DNA of 64,000 nucleotides from Phlebopus portentosus (taxonomy: Eukaryota > Basidiomycota > Agaricomycetes > Boletales > Boletinellaceae). Below are positions 22,670 through 34,658 of this stretch, in pieces. Numbering within the stretch: position 1 is the first letter of the stretch; every line of letters begins with the position of its first letter. A model generated the notes under the pieces. It made no database searches and was not told where the DNA came from. It was given only the letters and a program-made list of their open reading frames with translations. The position numbers and the translations under genes were made by a program. The stretch is from contig JAYXKI010000014.1 of the NCBI GenBank assembly GCA_037892935.1, positions 1,220,001 to 1,284,000 of the forward strand, given 5' to 3'.

Positions 22670-24400
22670 ATGGCGAGGGGACTGTTTGGTAACCTCAAAG
22701 GCATAGATGCCTTTGGCAAGGTAACCATAGACGACCATGAACATACATAACTACTACTTACCATCTACCGTAGACTGCGGAGGATGTGAAGGTCAAGACG
22801 AAGACCGGTGCTTTCTGTGAGTCCTCTGAGCCTTGTTGCCGCTTGGGAACGCATCTGATAGGTTTCTGCAGTGACACTTCTTTCTGCTGCAATTATTCTT
22901 GCTTTCACAACTATCGAGTTCTTGGATTACCGACGGGTTAATCTTGAGACTTCCATCGTCGTTGACAAAAGTAGGGGAGAAAAACTTACGGTGAGAATGA
23001 ATGTCACTTTCCCGAAGGTACCATGTTATTGTGAGTTCGTCGCCACAATCCATGAAGGTGTCTACTAACTCAGTTATGTCGTCTTGAAGTGCTCAGCTTG
23101 GATGTCATGGACATCAGTGGGGAGACGCAAAGAGATCTATCTCACAATATTGTCAAGACCCGACTTGGCGCTTCTGGAATACCCATTCCCGATTCTCAAA
23201 GCGCAGAACTACGTAACAAACTCGATGTTATGAACGACCAGACAAAGGAGAATTACTGTGGTTCTTGCTATGGAGGAGTCACTCCTGCGAGCGGATGCTG
23301 TAATACTTGTGAAGAAGTCCGTCAAGCGTATGTGAACAAAGGATGGAGCTTCAGCAATCCAGATTCGATTGAACAGGTTGGTCAGAAGTCTGCGAAGTGC
23401 CAAATCGCATCTGTACTCATGCATTCCCGCTTGCTTGTAGTGTGTTCGAGAACATTGGTCTGACAAACTCAAAGAGCAAGCCAATGAAGGCTGCAATATC
23501 TCTGGTCGGCTCCGGGTAAACAAGGTTATCGGAAATATTCATCTCTCGCCTGGCCGCTCCTTCCAAACCAACTTCATGAACATCCACGAGCTCGTTCCGT
23601 ATCTGAAAGACGATCAGAATGCCCACGATTTCGGCCATACGATCCATCAATTATCGTTTGAGGGAGACGACGAATACAACTTCAAGAAGAAGGAAAAGAG
23701 TATGGACATGAAAAAGAAGTTGGGTATCGTGGGGAATCCATTAGACGGTGCGATTGGGAAGGTATTCTTACATCTTGCTTTTGCTTGCGTGGTGATTCTA
23801 ATACAGATCTGCCATTCTAGGCACCCCACGTGCAATACATGTTCCAATATTTTCTGAAGGTAGTATCAACAAAATTCGAGTTACTGGACGGCCAAACGGT
23901 ACTTGACACCATAATTTGATGCTGGAGCATATGGTTAACCGGAGCCTCAGGTCAAAACTCACCAATACAGCACGACTCACTTCGAACGTGATCTCACACA
24001 AGGCGCTATGGGTCAAACAAAAGACGGGGTCCATGTTTCTCACACGAACGCTGGAATGCCAGGTAATTTGCGTGCTTAAGATATTCTGCTTGGACGTGTT
24101 TAACTGGTTGTTTCCCCAACAAAGGCGTGTTTATCAATTACGAGATTTCTCCTCTTCTCGTTGTGCATAGTGAGACACGACAGTCATTTGCCCACTTCCT
24201 GACATCGTGAGTTTTTCAGCTGCGAAAATGTGCTCTTGGTTGTCTGATGCCTTCCCATCTTTAGTACCTGCGCGATTGTCGGTGGTGTATTGACCATCGC
24301 GACGATAGTAGATAGTGTGTTGTTTGCTACCGGGAAGAAACTCAAAAAGAGTGGCGTGGCAGGGGGTGGGAGTGGATACAGTAGTAACAAGCTGATGTAG
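22670..24400 (+). CDS. ERV46: ERV46 (ERGIC-3), COPII vesicle cargo-receptor subunit
   Basis: Membrane protein cycling between ER and Golgi in COPII/COPI vesicles together with Erv41. It starts MARGLFGNLKGIDAFGK at 22670 (first intron GTAACC...CGTAG). The N-terminal TM (LTLLSAAIILAFTTIEFLDY) precedes the lumenal part: VDKSRGEKLTVRMNVTFPKV, LSLDVMDISGE and the Cys cluster YCGSCYGG..GCCNTCEEVR. Then come VNKVIGNIHLSPGRSF, the C-terminal FINYEISPLLVVHSETRQSF, a second TM (LTIATIVDSVLFATGKK) and the end SSNKLM-TAG. Domain order and Cys motifs are classical for Erv46. It lies 262 bp downstream of VPS45 on the same strand. Both are trafficking genes, probably a chance neighbourhood. Confidence 0.93.
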
Positions 24401-24652
24401 TAGTAAGCTCTCGTTCTCAATGCATATTCTCCTCCTTTTGTGATCGTGCATTACATAAGCATGTGGTTCTTCACGCGTCTTCTCTCGGGGTCAGTCAGTT
24501 ACGCGTCGCACGCCGCCGACAATGTGACCTGGAGCTTTTACTGCCGCGATCTTGCCTTCATCAATGGGCGCCCATTCAGACCTTCCTTTGAGTACTTAAG
24601 TGGGAGGATCAGACAGTCGTGCTTCTCCCTTCACTTTGCCCTCATTGAGATT

Positions 24653-27299
24653 ATGCCCTCCGCAGATGATCAAGACCACTGTGGACGCAATGAGAAAGAC
24701 TGGGCTAATGTGAGGCATGAAACTCAGTTCTGTGATGTCGGCCATGCTCGCACAGCTCTCCTAGGAGGCGAATACGCGATCAACACGACGCCCCGCGAGA
24801 GACGCAGGACGAGGCGTCTGCACTCTTTCATCATCTTGTCACTGCTGCTTGTGTTTGTTCACTACTGGCGTTTCCCTGCTTGGACCCCGTCATATGTTCG
24901 TACCGACTATGAAGCTGAGGATGGCACAAACTTCGATTGGAGCGTTGTAGGATTTCCTAGTTCAATAGGGCAGTTCATATGCTGATCGTTTTTAGCATCC
25001 TCCCTCCAAGACACTCAATTGGACCGACTGTTATTATGATTTTCAATGCGCCAGATTGACAGTATGTTGGGTGTCCTGTCATCATACATCATCGGAATTC
25101 TTAAAACGCGTAACTTTACGTATACTCTATAGGTGCCTTTATTGTACTCCGAGCCATCTGGCGAGGAAGCTGCTGTTGCTTTGATCAAGTATCCATCAAA
25201 GTATCCTCCTGGCCACGAGAAGTACCGTGGACCTATACTTTTCAATCCAGGCATGTCGGCTCCTTACTACGATGAGCGGTCGCGTTATTGACGATACTTG
25301 TATTTTTTCCTTTAGGAGGACCTGGCGCCTCTGGAGTCTCGATCGTTCTTAGTCTAGCGAAAACATTCCAGATCATTTTGTCGAATGAATTTGACTTGGT
25401 CGGATTCGACCCGAGAGGTTCGATAAACTTTGTAACGTTGTCGAATGGCTAATCTGATAGAGACCGTTAAGGCGTCGGCTCCACGACCCCGCATCTCTCT
25501 GTCTTCAACGACCAAGTCGAGGCCGGCAAGTTTTTTTTGGAGTTCCCGGAAACTCTCAATTCTTCTTCATCTTCACTCGGTGAGGCATTTGCAAGGGCAA
25601 ACATAGCTGGCAATATTGTTGCAGATCGCGCGCGATTCGTTGCTGAGCGGGTGTCGACACCTCTCGTGGCTCGGGATATGCTCAGCATTGTCAAAGCATT
25701 TGGTCAGGACAAGCTGCAGTACTGGGGTTTTTCGTGTGTTGCTTTCATCTGTCACTTCCTGGCATCAAATTTTCTGACTTATCTCTAGGTATGGAACCAT
25801 CCTAGGTGCAACGTAAGCGTTATCTCGACTTCTCTCTGTCCACCCACACTCAACAAATATCTACAGTTTTGCGGCAATGTTTCCTGTAATACCTCAACGT
25901 TGACTCTTCATACGATTTGTGATGTTGATTATCTTATTCCCTCGTAGAACAATGTCGGTCGAGTGATCATTGATGGAGTAGTGGATACAGATGATTATTA
26001 CAATGGCTAGTTACTCATTCTAACTTTCGATTTTAGCTGACTGTTTTACACAGGTCTATGGGCTAACAACCTCCGAGACACCGATGATGCTTTAATGGAC
26101 ATTTATCAATCATGCGTAAACGCCGGCCCTTCGAGATGTCCGATCTACGAGAAAAGCGCCTCGTTGGTTCAGGCCCGTGTCGATCGCTTGCTCCACCGTC
26201 TCAAGTCGGAACCTATTGCTTTCTACAGCAACTCAACTGATCTGGCTGGCGGATACGAAGTTGTCGATTATGCTCTCGTTAAAATCTATATGTTTCTGGT
26301 CCTCTATAATACTCATAGGTCTGGTCTTTATCTGGCAAATGCACTTGCAGCTCTAGAACAGGGAGATCCGTCCGGATTTTACCTGGCTTCTCCTAGGAAA
26401 GAGCTTGAACAACTACTTCAGTGCAGTTGTCCTGCTCCTGGAGAGAACCCAGCAAGGTTCCAGGGTGGTTCTGAAATCACTCTTTCAATTGGATGCGGAG
26501 ACATACTTGAGAAACGGGATGAGGAGCTCGACGACATTCGTAGGGCCTACGAAGAAATTTCGGGCGTGTCAGGATTTGCGGATGTTTGGAAGATTCGAGT
26601 CCTGTGCTCGTATGTCCCACGTGGATGAATTTTGGCGTATTTGAGCTGACGAATATCTCATAGGGGCTGGAAGCTTGCTGGGAAAGAGAGATTCAATGGT
26701 AACACATCCTTTCCTCTCACTGTGCTATGATGCTAACTCACCGCTTAAGGTTCCTTCGAGCAATCTACGAGCCATCCTTTGCTAATTATTGGGAATACTG
26801 CTGGTTAGTAATTGGTTCGATTACAGACAAGAACCGCTCTGGGCTCACTCAAGTAATCCATGACTTCAAGATCCTGTGACACCAGTCTGGAAGTAAGACG
26901 CACAATCAATTCCATACGTTCTGATTTCTTATGCGAATGACAGTGCTCATAAAGTGTCAGAAGGCTTTAAGGATTCTGTCGTTCTCACTCAGAACTCATC
27001 GGGTGTAAGGATGTCTCTCGTCCGTTCCGCGTATTTCTCTAATTTGGATTGCTCTATAGCACTGCTCGATTGCAGCCACGTCCCTATGTACTTTCAGAGC
27101 TATCCAAGAGTACTTCGTGAATGGCACGTTGCCAGAAAGGGGTACAGTTTGCGAGGCGGACAGCAGTATTTTTGGAGAAAAAGAGTTGAATCTGGATGCG
27201 CTGAGCGTGGAGGAAAGAGAATTGGTGGACGCATCAGAGATGCTTCGGAAGAATTACTTCATCCCTCCCTTGGGCGGCGGACGAGTTCCTCTAATCTGA
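24653..27299 (+). CDS. Alpha/beta-hydrolase, peptidase S33 with TAP-type C-terminal domain, membrane-anchored
   Basis: Predicted serine peptidase/hydrolase. The start chosen is MPSADDQDHCGRN at 24653; an in-frame ATG at 24440 would leave only 39 bp to ERV46. One TM near the N-terminus (LHSFIILSLLLVFVHYW) suggests a type II membrane or signal-anchor protein. Then come PSKTLNWTDCYYDFQCARLT, PILFNPGGPGASG (oxyanion region) and FDLVGFDPRG. The nucleophile elbow WGFSYGTILGA (Ser) is split by an intron, with the joint inside the Ser codon. IIGNTADPVTP holds the Asp, and SSGHCSIA the His. The end is PPLGGGRVPLI-stop at 27299. The triad is complete. Such genes are common and multi-copy in Agaricomycetes; the substrate is unknown. 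Confidence 0.88.
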
Positions 27300-27836
27300 A
27301 TTGACTTCATTTGTGTCTTGCGAACTACCTGAGAATATGCATCTACAAATACACACCACTCATAAGTATTCCAATATGCTTATCGTAGCATTTAGAGACC
27401 TCAGACTCGCCAGACCGGTTTTCGAACTTCAGTTCGTGGTACGCGGTTACGTAAGCAGAGTACTGATCGTTATTGTCCGTCTTTGCTGTTCTGTTCAGTG
27501 CTCTTTACCAGACTAGAACTCCTTTGTCATCCTTATATCTTCTCTCGGTTGTCTTGTAACCATTATCTACGACTGATAATGATTCGATGTTTGTCAATGA
27601 ACAACGCCATGATATCCGAGCTTGAGAAAACGAAGGGCTGCTGACTGAGAATTTGCGCTGAAGACCGGTCATTTGACTCAGCGCTCCCAGATGTTGGGCG
27701 TTTAGAGGCACTCAGCTCATTGGATCAGTGCTTCCCTGGCTTGACAAACTGCTCTCGCGTTCTTAGCTTTACGAACGAGTCGACCTTGGTGCCCAACTCT
27801 CATCTACTACTGTGACCCCAAACTTCAGTGCGTGCA
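27300..27836. other. Intergenic upstream of the PNPOx-reductase fusion gene
   Basis: I see no gene or RNA gene in this 537-bp stretch. It should contain the promoter of the next gene. Confidence 0.4.
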
Positions 27837-29959
27837 ATGCCCATCGCTCTGAACGGATGGCACCCAGGCGAACGTGCCTTACACTCCAAACTTGGTCCTG
27901 GATTTACATCAGGGCCGATGGTGACAGCGTATACTTGGATTGACGGGAGTATGCCAGAGCAGCATCGCATATTTTATATGCACAACCTGCCATTCCTTCC
28001 GCTTACCACTAAGGACGTTAAAGGAAGGCCTTGGGCTGCTCTCGTTTCTGGAATAAAACGCTCAGAAACTGCGGAGCTAGAAGAGACTGAAAAGGGATAC
28101 CGCAGATGGATTGAGAGCCCGAGCGAAACAGAGCTGGTGATGGACCTGGAGATGTGGGAAGGAGATCCTATGCTGGAGGGGCTCAATCTATTTGATACTA
28201 GACCCGAAGAGAAGATTCTGACAGCAGGACTGGGGATCGAGTTCCCGACGCGCCGACGTAACAAATTTGCTGGATGGATTGAACGCGTTGAAAAGACAGG
28301 TCCAAATTCACGCCGAGTTTACATGCATGTAAATCAAGCTATTGGGTACGTATATATACATACTTCACCCACGTAGTCAGTTTCATTGAACGTCCTCCTT
28401 TTCACCCAGGAACTGTCCCAAATACATCAATATTCGCACTCTCGATCCATATCCTCACGCGTTTCCCGAGGTCTCTTATCGGAATCTCGAAATGTCTCCA
28501 GAAGATCGGCTGCCCGATAAAATGATCAAGTTCATCCTGCAGTCGGATACAGTCTTTTTGGGAACAAGCTATGAAGCCTCTGAGTCAGATAAAGTGCGCT
28601 GCCCTTCTCATGTTGGTATGAATGCACGCAGCGGAAGACCTGGACTAGTGCGAGTGAGGCCATCGGATGGAAGGACTCTTGTTTTACCTGATTATTCTGG
28701 TGAGTATTTTTTGTACTCGTTGTTAATTGCCGATCATTGACTGATAGTGATCCATAGGCAATCGCCTAATGACGTCGCTCGGAAATGTGGAAGCCTCGTC
28801 CCGTGCAGCGATGTCCTTTCTTGATTTTACGATAGGCTCTGTTCTCTATATCACTGGCACGGCCAGGAACCTCGTAGGCGCGGAGGCGCAAGCGCTCATG
28901 CCGCGCCAGAACGTACTTACTACACTGTATGCAGAAGCATTCATGTTTGTGCGGAATGCTCTACCTGTAAGACAACGTCCCGGAACAGACGTCGGACGAA
29001 GTCCTTATAGTCCTCCCATTAAGTTCCTTGCCGAAGAAAAGGAATTGCGAGAGACGCATGTTCCTGATGACGTGTTTGTAACACTAGTGGGAATCAAGCT
29101 TCTGTCGCCCACACTTGCAATATTTACATTCGGGACGGATAAAACTGTGACGATACGACCCGGTCAGGCTGTTGCATTGGATTTTACGGACTTGTTTGGT
29201 GCTTCACAGTATTCACATATGGCGCCTGGGCGTGAGGCTAGTCTGAACGATGATCGAATTCGTACTTGGACTGTATCGTCTGCTTCGACTGTCGATGGCG
29301 ATGAGACGAAGAAGCTTGACTTAACGATGCGCGAGAAACCAGGCGGATTCGTGACCGGGGCTCTATTCAACCTTGCTAGACATGCTTCCGCAAAGATGCC
29401 TGCCGTTCTTGAGGATTCGCGACCACTTGGCTTGCGAGTCCGACTTGTTGGGATCACTGGTTCGTTCACGCTACCTTTCGATCGGCAAATAGGACAGGGC
29501 AGGGTGAAGATGTTTTGGCTTGCTGGCGGCATAGGGATTACACCATTCTTGAGCATGCTCAAATACATATGCTCTTCTGCACCGACAACTACGACAGAAT
29601 ATGATGTCGCCCTGATGTTGGTCACGCGTGAACCAGACGTTCTTCTCCGTCTCATCGGCGATTCATTGACTCAGATCCCGACGACCCGACTGAAGTTTTC
29701 TGTGCACATATTTTCCTCGTCAGATGGAAGTTTGGGAGGCAGTGACGGGTTAGGAAGTAACGTATCAGTCATCACTCACCGAGGAAGGCCTAAATTCTCC
29801 GGTTCCAAGGAAGAAATGTCAATTTCGTTGGTGCCAGATGTGACTGATAGATTAGTATACTTATGCGGACCTCGGGAATTCGAGGAGGCTGCTCTGGAAG
29901 CTCTATCTTCAGCCGGAGTAGAGAGAGAGTCCGTTGTGCGCGAAGGATTCGAGTATTGA
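27837..29959 (+). CDS. Fusion oxidoreductase: PNPOx-like flavin domain plus ferredoxin-reductase-type FAD/NAD(P) domain
   Basis: The start is MPIALNGWHPGERALHSKL at 27837; a GTG nine bases upstream is not a eukaryotic start. The N-terminal half (about residues 1-250) is a pyridoxamine-phosphate-oxidase-like split barrel: FYMHNLPFLPLTT, GRPWAALVSG, LGIEFPTRRRNKFAGWI, VNQAIGNCPKYI, FLGTSYEAS, CPSHVGMNARSGRPGLV, GNRLMTSLGN and GLLF-type strands such as SVLYITGTA. The C-terminal half has RTWTVSSAS (FAD), WLAGGIGITPFLSML (NAD(P)), YLCGPREFEEAALEAL and the end EGFEY-stop. No ferredoxin 2Fe-2S domain follows. Electrons probably run from NAD(P)H to FAD to FMN within one chain, but the acceptor is unknown. 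The domain order is known from bacterial and fungal homologs. Confidence 0.85.
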
Positions 29960-30153
29960 GATTGTTGGCGGCCGTCTTGCCGTGTACTAATTTGGGTATT
30001 TGGTTGTGTTTATTGATATCAAGTTGGTGCACGGGAGAATCGGGAGATGATGTCATGGCCCCACATAGAATTAGCAGTTCCCGCATATAAGTTAAACCAT
30101 GGCCACACCCTACTTTCCTTTTCACCCAGCTGTCTATCTACTACTCTTGAAAT

Positions 30154-30780
30154 AATGTCTACCGTCTCTGGTTCGCCGACAACCGCGGCCCCAGGTGTCG
30201 TGGTGCGCCTCATAATATCATCCAGCGACCTGTGGCATAGACGAACATTACTTTAGGTGCCTTCGGAAATCAACGTTGATGGTCACCCTGAAGATGCAGA
30301 TGCCCGTGCGCACATCGATCACGCAGTCCCTCAGCAGGGTGAGTGTGAAAACTTAATACACGGACGCAATGTTTTTGACGTCTGATGACGGGTCCAGGCG
30401 CTCCAGAACCAGGCTCAGGAACTGTAGTGGTCGATAAAGATAAAGTGCCGTTCAAGGATCAGGTATTTGGTGAGTATCAAGCTCTATTTAAGCCGGTATC
30501 TCTTATCCTTATTTGTTCTCTGGAAGGTTATACAAAGGTATGTGCCCACATAGTTCCAACTCATAAGCGTTGAGCTGACTTCATTCGCTGTTAAGACCAT
30601 CCGTGGCACTGTCTTCAGAAAGGTACGTCCGATGCCTCCCTAGTGAGGAGAGGATATAAAGCTGATTGTTTCCTGAAGCCTGAGACGAAGGAAGTGGGTG
30701 ACAAGATTCTCAACGGCGAGATGTCTGCAAGAAACTACTTGGACCAGAAGAAAGCGACAAAGGAGGAAGAGAGTTCTTGA
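30154..30780 (+). CDS. Small conserved-looking hypothetical protein
   Basis: Not recognised. About 110 residues over six short exons with clean GT..AG junctions. The start is MSTVSGSPTTAAPGVV at 30154, then VPSEINVDGHPEDADARAHI, GAPEPGSGTVVVDKDKVPFK, DQVFG, TIRGTVFRK and PETKEVGDKILNGEMSARNY, ending EEESS-TGA. It is hydrophilic, with no signal peptide and no TM. The FxxQVFGYTKTIRGTVF...GDKILNGE pattern is vaguely like small stress proteins of the CsbD type, but this is only an impression. Confidence 0.68.
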
Positions 30781-31408
30781 TTCCAATCATAGTTGATGCT
30801 TTTCTCTTGTTTCGCGGATGTTACTTCACCTGCTTTCTCTTCTGACTAAGAATACAAACATCGCAATCTAATACTCCACTTCTCGATGAAAAAGCATGGA
30901 CGGGTTCGGGACGGGATTTCATTCATTGAGAGGATTGGTGCTAACGGTAGCCTCTTCTCAACGCCAACGCCAATAATAATAAGAGGTAGCCGATTTTCGT
31001 AAGATCTGAGATAAAGGTCCGAGAAGTTTGAATTGCTGAGGAAAAGTAAGCATGCGTCGAATTTTGGCATAATACAACGAAAAGAAAAGTAAAGGCTGAC
31101 ATACTTTACTATTCATGACGTTATCCGGCGCTTTCCGATGCTGATCACTTCTAAAAGCCTATTCTAGGTTTTTGATAGCGATACACTGACGCACGCTCTT
31201 GACTTGAACCAACTTTTTTTGTTGCGCCACGGTGAACCGTGACACGCATCCATGACGCCTGTCTATTAGTAGCACCCTCGCCCTTCTTGAGTCGTGTCTT
31301 GATACCTTATCCAACAGACTAATCTTTCTCATCTACTCTCATCTATCATCCTACCTAGTATTTCTTGCTTTTCTTAACATCATCTCTTCTTGATCACAAG
31401 ACTACGAG
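30781..31408. other. Intergenic with a perfect palindrome upstream of the queuosine-salvage gene
   Basis: No gene is supported. A perfect inverted repeat CACGGT-GA-ACCGTG occupies 31228-31241, about 170 bp before the next start codon, and could be a dimeric transcription-factor site. The last 100 bp are pyrimidine-rich (ctactctcatctatcatcc), as expected for a 5' UTR. Confidence 0.45.
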
Positions 31409-33009
31409 ATGCCTTACCGCACGCAACAAGGGCTCGCTCATAATGAAAATGTTATCCTAGACGAGAAAGAAGAGTTTATTTTGGAGATATCTGCCCAGGA
31501 CGCTCCAGGAAATCCTGTCGTAGACAGCGCAAAATTTGCTCATGAAGTAAGTCATAGATGCATTTTTCTAGATCGCAGTAGGCCTGAATCAAAATCGCGC
31601 GAATAGAAAACAGGTCTCGTGTCTTTAGATAAATGTGGCGTCAAAAATGCTGCAAAATATGTAAGTGTACCTCATAAATTTTTTTGCTTTTATACATAAT
31701 TAATACTGATGATGTTTCCACAAGGTTTCACAAAAGCTCAGCGAGGAAAGTTACACACCATCTACTTGGCGCACACATCCTTTGCATCTCTGCCCGCCAG
31801 AAATATACTCGCCCACAGACCCTCGCACTCGTAGGACCCTTGACTGGATCTTTCTCGTGTCCGCACTCAACTTCTCTTTTTGGTCGGAGAAAGAAGGTTC
31901 TGCGGATGCAGAGCGGGAACGTTTTGGGATCGAGTGGCGTTCTGGATGGGGAAGTGATGAGAGGCGAGTATGGACGGGCTACTGGAGCCTTGTGGCTGCC
32001 ATTGATCGAGGTAAGCTTTCAGATAGACTGAGATGTGGACGTTTCTCATTGCGTGTTCGTTTGATTGACTCGTTAGCGTTGGAGAGTGGGATCCCTATCA
32101 CCGATCCAGCCTTCTACTCTTCCTTAGAGCGCTGTCCAGATAGTCTTATCGAATTCATCTTCACTCCAGCCCCGCAATGTACTGAAGGCATTCCTTTATT
32201 AACTGAACGTATTACCATCCTGCGCGAAGTCGGTGGAATTCTTTGCGATGTTTGTGTTCTTTCTTTCTTTTGATGCGGAATGATAAATCAAGCTACTAAC
32301 CACATAAACTGCCAGCAATTTGGTGGCAGCTTTCAGGGATTCTTAGATGCTTTTTCAAAGTGTCATGGTGGACCTGGTCGAGGATCGGCTTTACAACTTG
32401 TTGAAATGGTGACTGAGACATTCCCATCGTTCCGTGACGAAATTGTGTACGAAGGGCGAACAGGTGAGCAACACTCTGCGTTTACTTACTCTTCTGATGT
32501 GTCTCATTGACTCTTTCCGGTGATTTTTCCCAGTGCACTTCTGGAAGCGGGCACAAATCCTCGTTGCAGAGACATGGGCGGCCTTCTACCCACTCGACAA
32601 ACCTGGAACTGCTCAATTACACCCGTTTTTCCCACAAGGCGTACATGAGTTGACAATGTTTGCGGACTATCGTGTTCCGCAGATTCTCCACCATCTCGGC
32701 ATACTCATCTATCCCCAAGAGCTCATCGAACAGCTTCGCAACAAGACTCCGTTCTTACCCGGTAGTAGGCAAGAACTCAGCATCCGCGCTGCGAGCATTC
32801 TGGCAGTTGAAGCTGTGCGTGATGAGATCTCGCGGGTCCGGTCGATAAGTGCTCAGCAAGACGACGAAACTTCGGATGTTAGCAGCGTCTTGATAGACTT
32901 CTATCTATGGGATCTTGCGAAGCGCATTGAGCGCGGACAGGACGTTATTAGCGGCATCACTACTCAAGAGATACTTCCTGCTCATAGAACTAGAAGTATA
33001 TGGTACTAA
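31409..33009 (+). CDS. QNG1: Queuosine 5'-phosphate N-glycosylase/hydrolase (Qng1, DUF2419 family)
   Basis: Salvage enzyme that frees queuine from queuosine 5'-phosphate for tRNA modification (C9orf64/Qng1 family). It starts MPYRTQQGLAHNENVILDEK at 31409. Hallmarks in order are CPPEIYSPTDPRTRRTLDWI, FLVSALNFSFWSEK, WTGYWSLVAAIDRALESGIP, FGGSFQGFLDAFSKC, VTETFPSFRDE, HFWKRAQILVAETWAAF, ELTMFADYRVPQILHHLGIL, SRQELSIRAASILAVE, LIDFYLWDLAKR and HRTRSIWY-TAA. The RAQILVA...TW, TMFADYRVPQ and HRTR..Y motifs are diagnostic. The gene is convergent with the family X polymerase, and the stop codons are about 50 bp apart. Confidence 0.94.
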
Positions 33010-33058
33010 TTACCCACGTAATACATACAAGAAAATGCCACCTATCTACGCGGTACCA

Positions 33059-34658
33059 TTACCATTCCGACTTGCCTCGGCGCATCTCCGATATCACAGA
33101 GCCCCGGGACTTTAGCAAAGAACCCTTCCCTTGCTTAGACCTACTAACGACGAAGGCAAAATTACGTCTCTCTGGTTCCACGTACTCTACAGTCAATGCG
33201 TCCAGTATTTCCGTCTCTGTCTTACTAGCAACCAATTCCCAGTGCCCGTCCTCTTCAGTATAAGACTCTTTTTTGTCATAAGATGATAAATCGGTCGGTT
33301 TCCGTCTGCAGAATTTCCAGAGCCCGAATTCATTCAAAAGCAAGCCCATCTTGGAGGCATTTCTGCGCACGTGTGCATTGAAATCTGCGTCGCCCGTCGT
33401 CGCAAGAAGCGCGGCTCCTTCCGATAGAGTGGGATATAGACTAGAAGTGCAGAGTGGATGAGACGACTGAGTTCAGTAAAGCAGACAGGTAAGTGACCCA
33501 CGATAGATCCATTCTTCGATAGATCCAAGGCGACCGGTCAGATTCTGAGTCATCAGCTTCGTCACCTTCCTCCCCCTCTTCGTCTTTTCGTATTCGTACA
33601 ATTCCTTGCCATTTCCTTGCGCCCTCCGACAGAGTAGCTGCAAGTATGCCAGCGCGTTCTAAGGGAGCGATGATGAGCTCTCGGAGGAGAGTTTCCTGTT
33701 TCTCCTCCGGAGATTTTCCGTTCTTTATCGGTCGTCTACGTTGCTTGCTCGTTGACACTGGTGATGACGACTTCGACGTTTTCTCGCCAGGCCGAGGGAC
33801 ATAAACACATGAGGGATGAAAGAAAATAATATCGATATCGCTGCATGTTGGAAGGCCTCGTCGGCTAGAATATTATCATCATGAAACACTGTGATCGAGA
33901 ATCAACGCCTCCATGCTCACTAGCTGCCTACTGGATACAACCTGATCTCGGAAGAAATCAGAGGGCGAACAGTTTGCTGAAAAACAGATCAAAACTATTG
34001 GTGAAGCGGGGTAATCAAGTCATAGATGCACGTACTATCACGGAGTCTACTTCTGCTCTTGTCACTCGCTCACCCAAATGGTCGACGTAGTCCAATGCCG
34101 CTCTGCTCGGAGACGCCAAACTCTTCGAGTATTCGGGTCTCTTCAGATCTGCTAAGGAACGACAGCCAGCATCATAAAGTTTCATGGCTTTTACTGGTCT
34201 GAAGTAGATGTATGCCAGTCAAGTAATGTAGACCAGGCAACAATCCGGCACGTACCCAATTCCTGGCACTCGTTTAAACTCCTTCAGGCACTTTTCTCGC
34301 TCAGTTTCTTCCGGAGTTCTCTGAGGAGGCGGAGGCTTCGGAGGGATGCGCTAATCGTGTCATTACCGATTGTCTTATGTCGTGATGTCAGCCGCGGATA
34401 GGACAAACCTCAGAATCTTTATTCAGATATTCGTCAATCCTCCGCGCAATGCCCTCGCCTATCCCAACAATCTAAATCTCGATAGAGTCATGTTCCAGGC
34501 ATAAATCTAGTAACATCAAGTCGAGTCAGACGCACTTTCAAGGCTTCAGCTCCAGAGGTGATAGGTTCAGGCAACGCGTCTATGGCCTTACAGGCCCGCT
34601 GAAACGCACGAACCTTGTATGGTCCATCCTCAGCATCCACGCGGCTCTTATTCTCCAT
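33059..34658 (-). CDS. Family X DNA polymerase (Pol beta-like), complete
   Basis: Nuclear repair polymerase filling short gaps. Exons on the minus strand give MENKSRVDAEDGPYKVRAFQ (lyase/HhH; ATG at 34658, true start uncertain), VGIGEGIARRIDEYL, EEREKCL-like EREKCLKEFKRVPGIG, VKAMKLYDAGCRSLADLKRP, and DYVDHLGERVTRAEVDSVI. VGSYRRGLPTCSDIDIIFF carries two catalytic Asp and is split by an intron inside the Tyr codon. WIYRRMDLS has the third Asp, followed by a joint to LYPTLSEGAALLATTGDADF. NEFGLWKFC, HWELVASKTETEILDALTVE and YVEPERRNF are thumb/NTP-fit motifs. The stop is TAA at 33059. No BRCT domain is seen, so it is closer to Pol beta than to lambda or Pol4. The left edge of copy B (34105) falls within it. 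Confidence 0.9.

Noticed and set aside
24440..24652. Upstream ATG of the S33 hydrolase at 24440
   Set aside because: It would leave only 39 bp after the ERV46 stop, and the extra 71 residues look like leader sequence. The ATG at 24653 was preferred, though not proven.
27828..27836. GTG codon as start of the PNPOx-reductase gene
   Set aside because: An in-frame ATG follows nine bases later, and GTG is not a normal start in nuclear genes.
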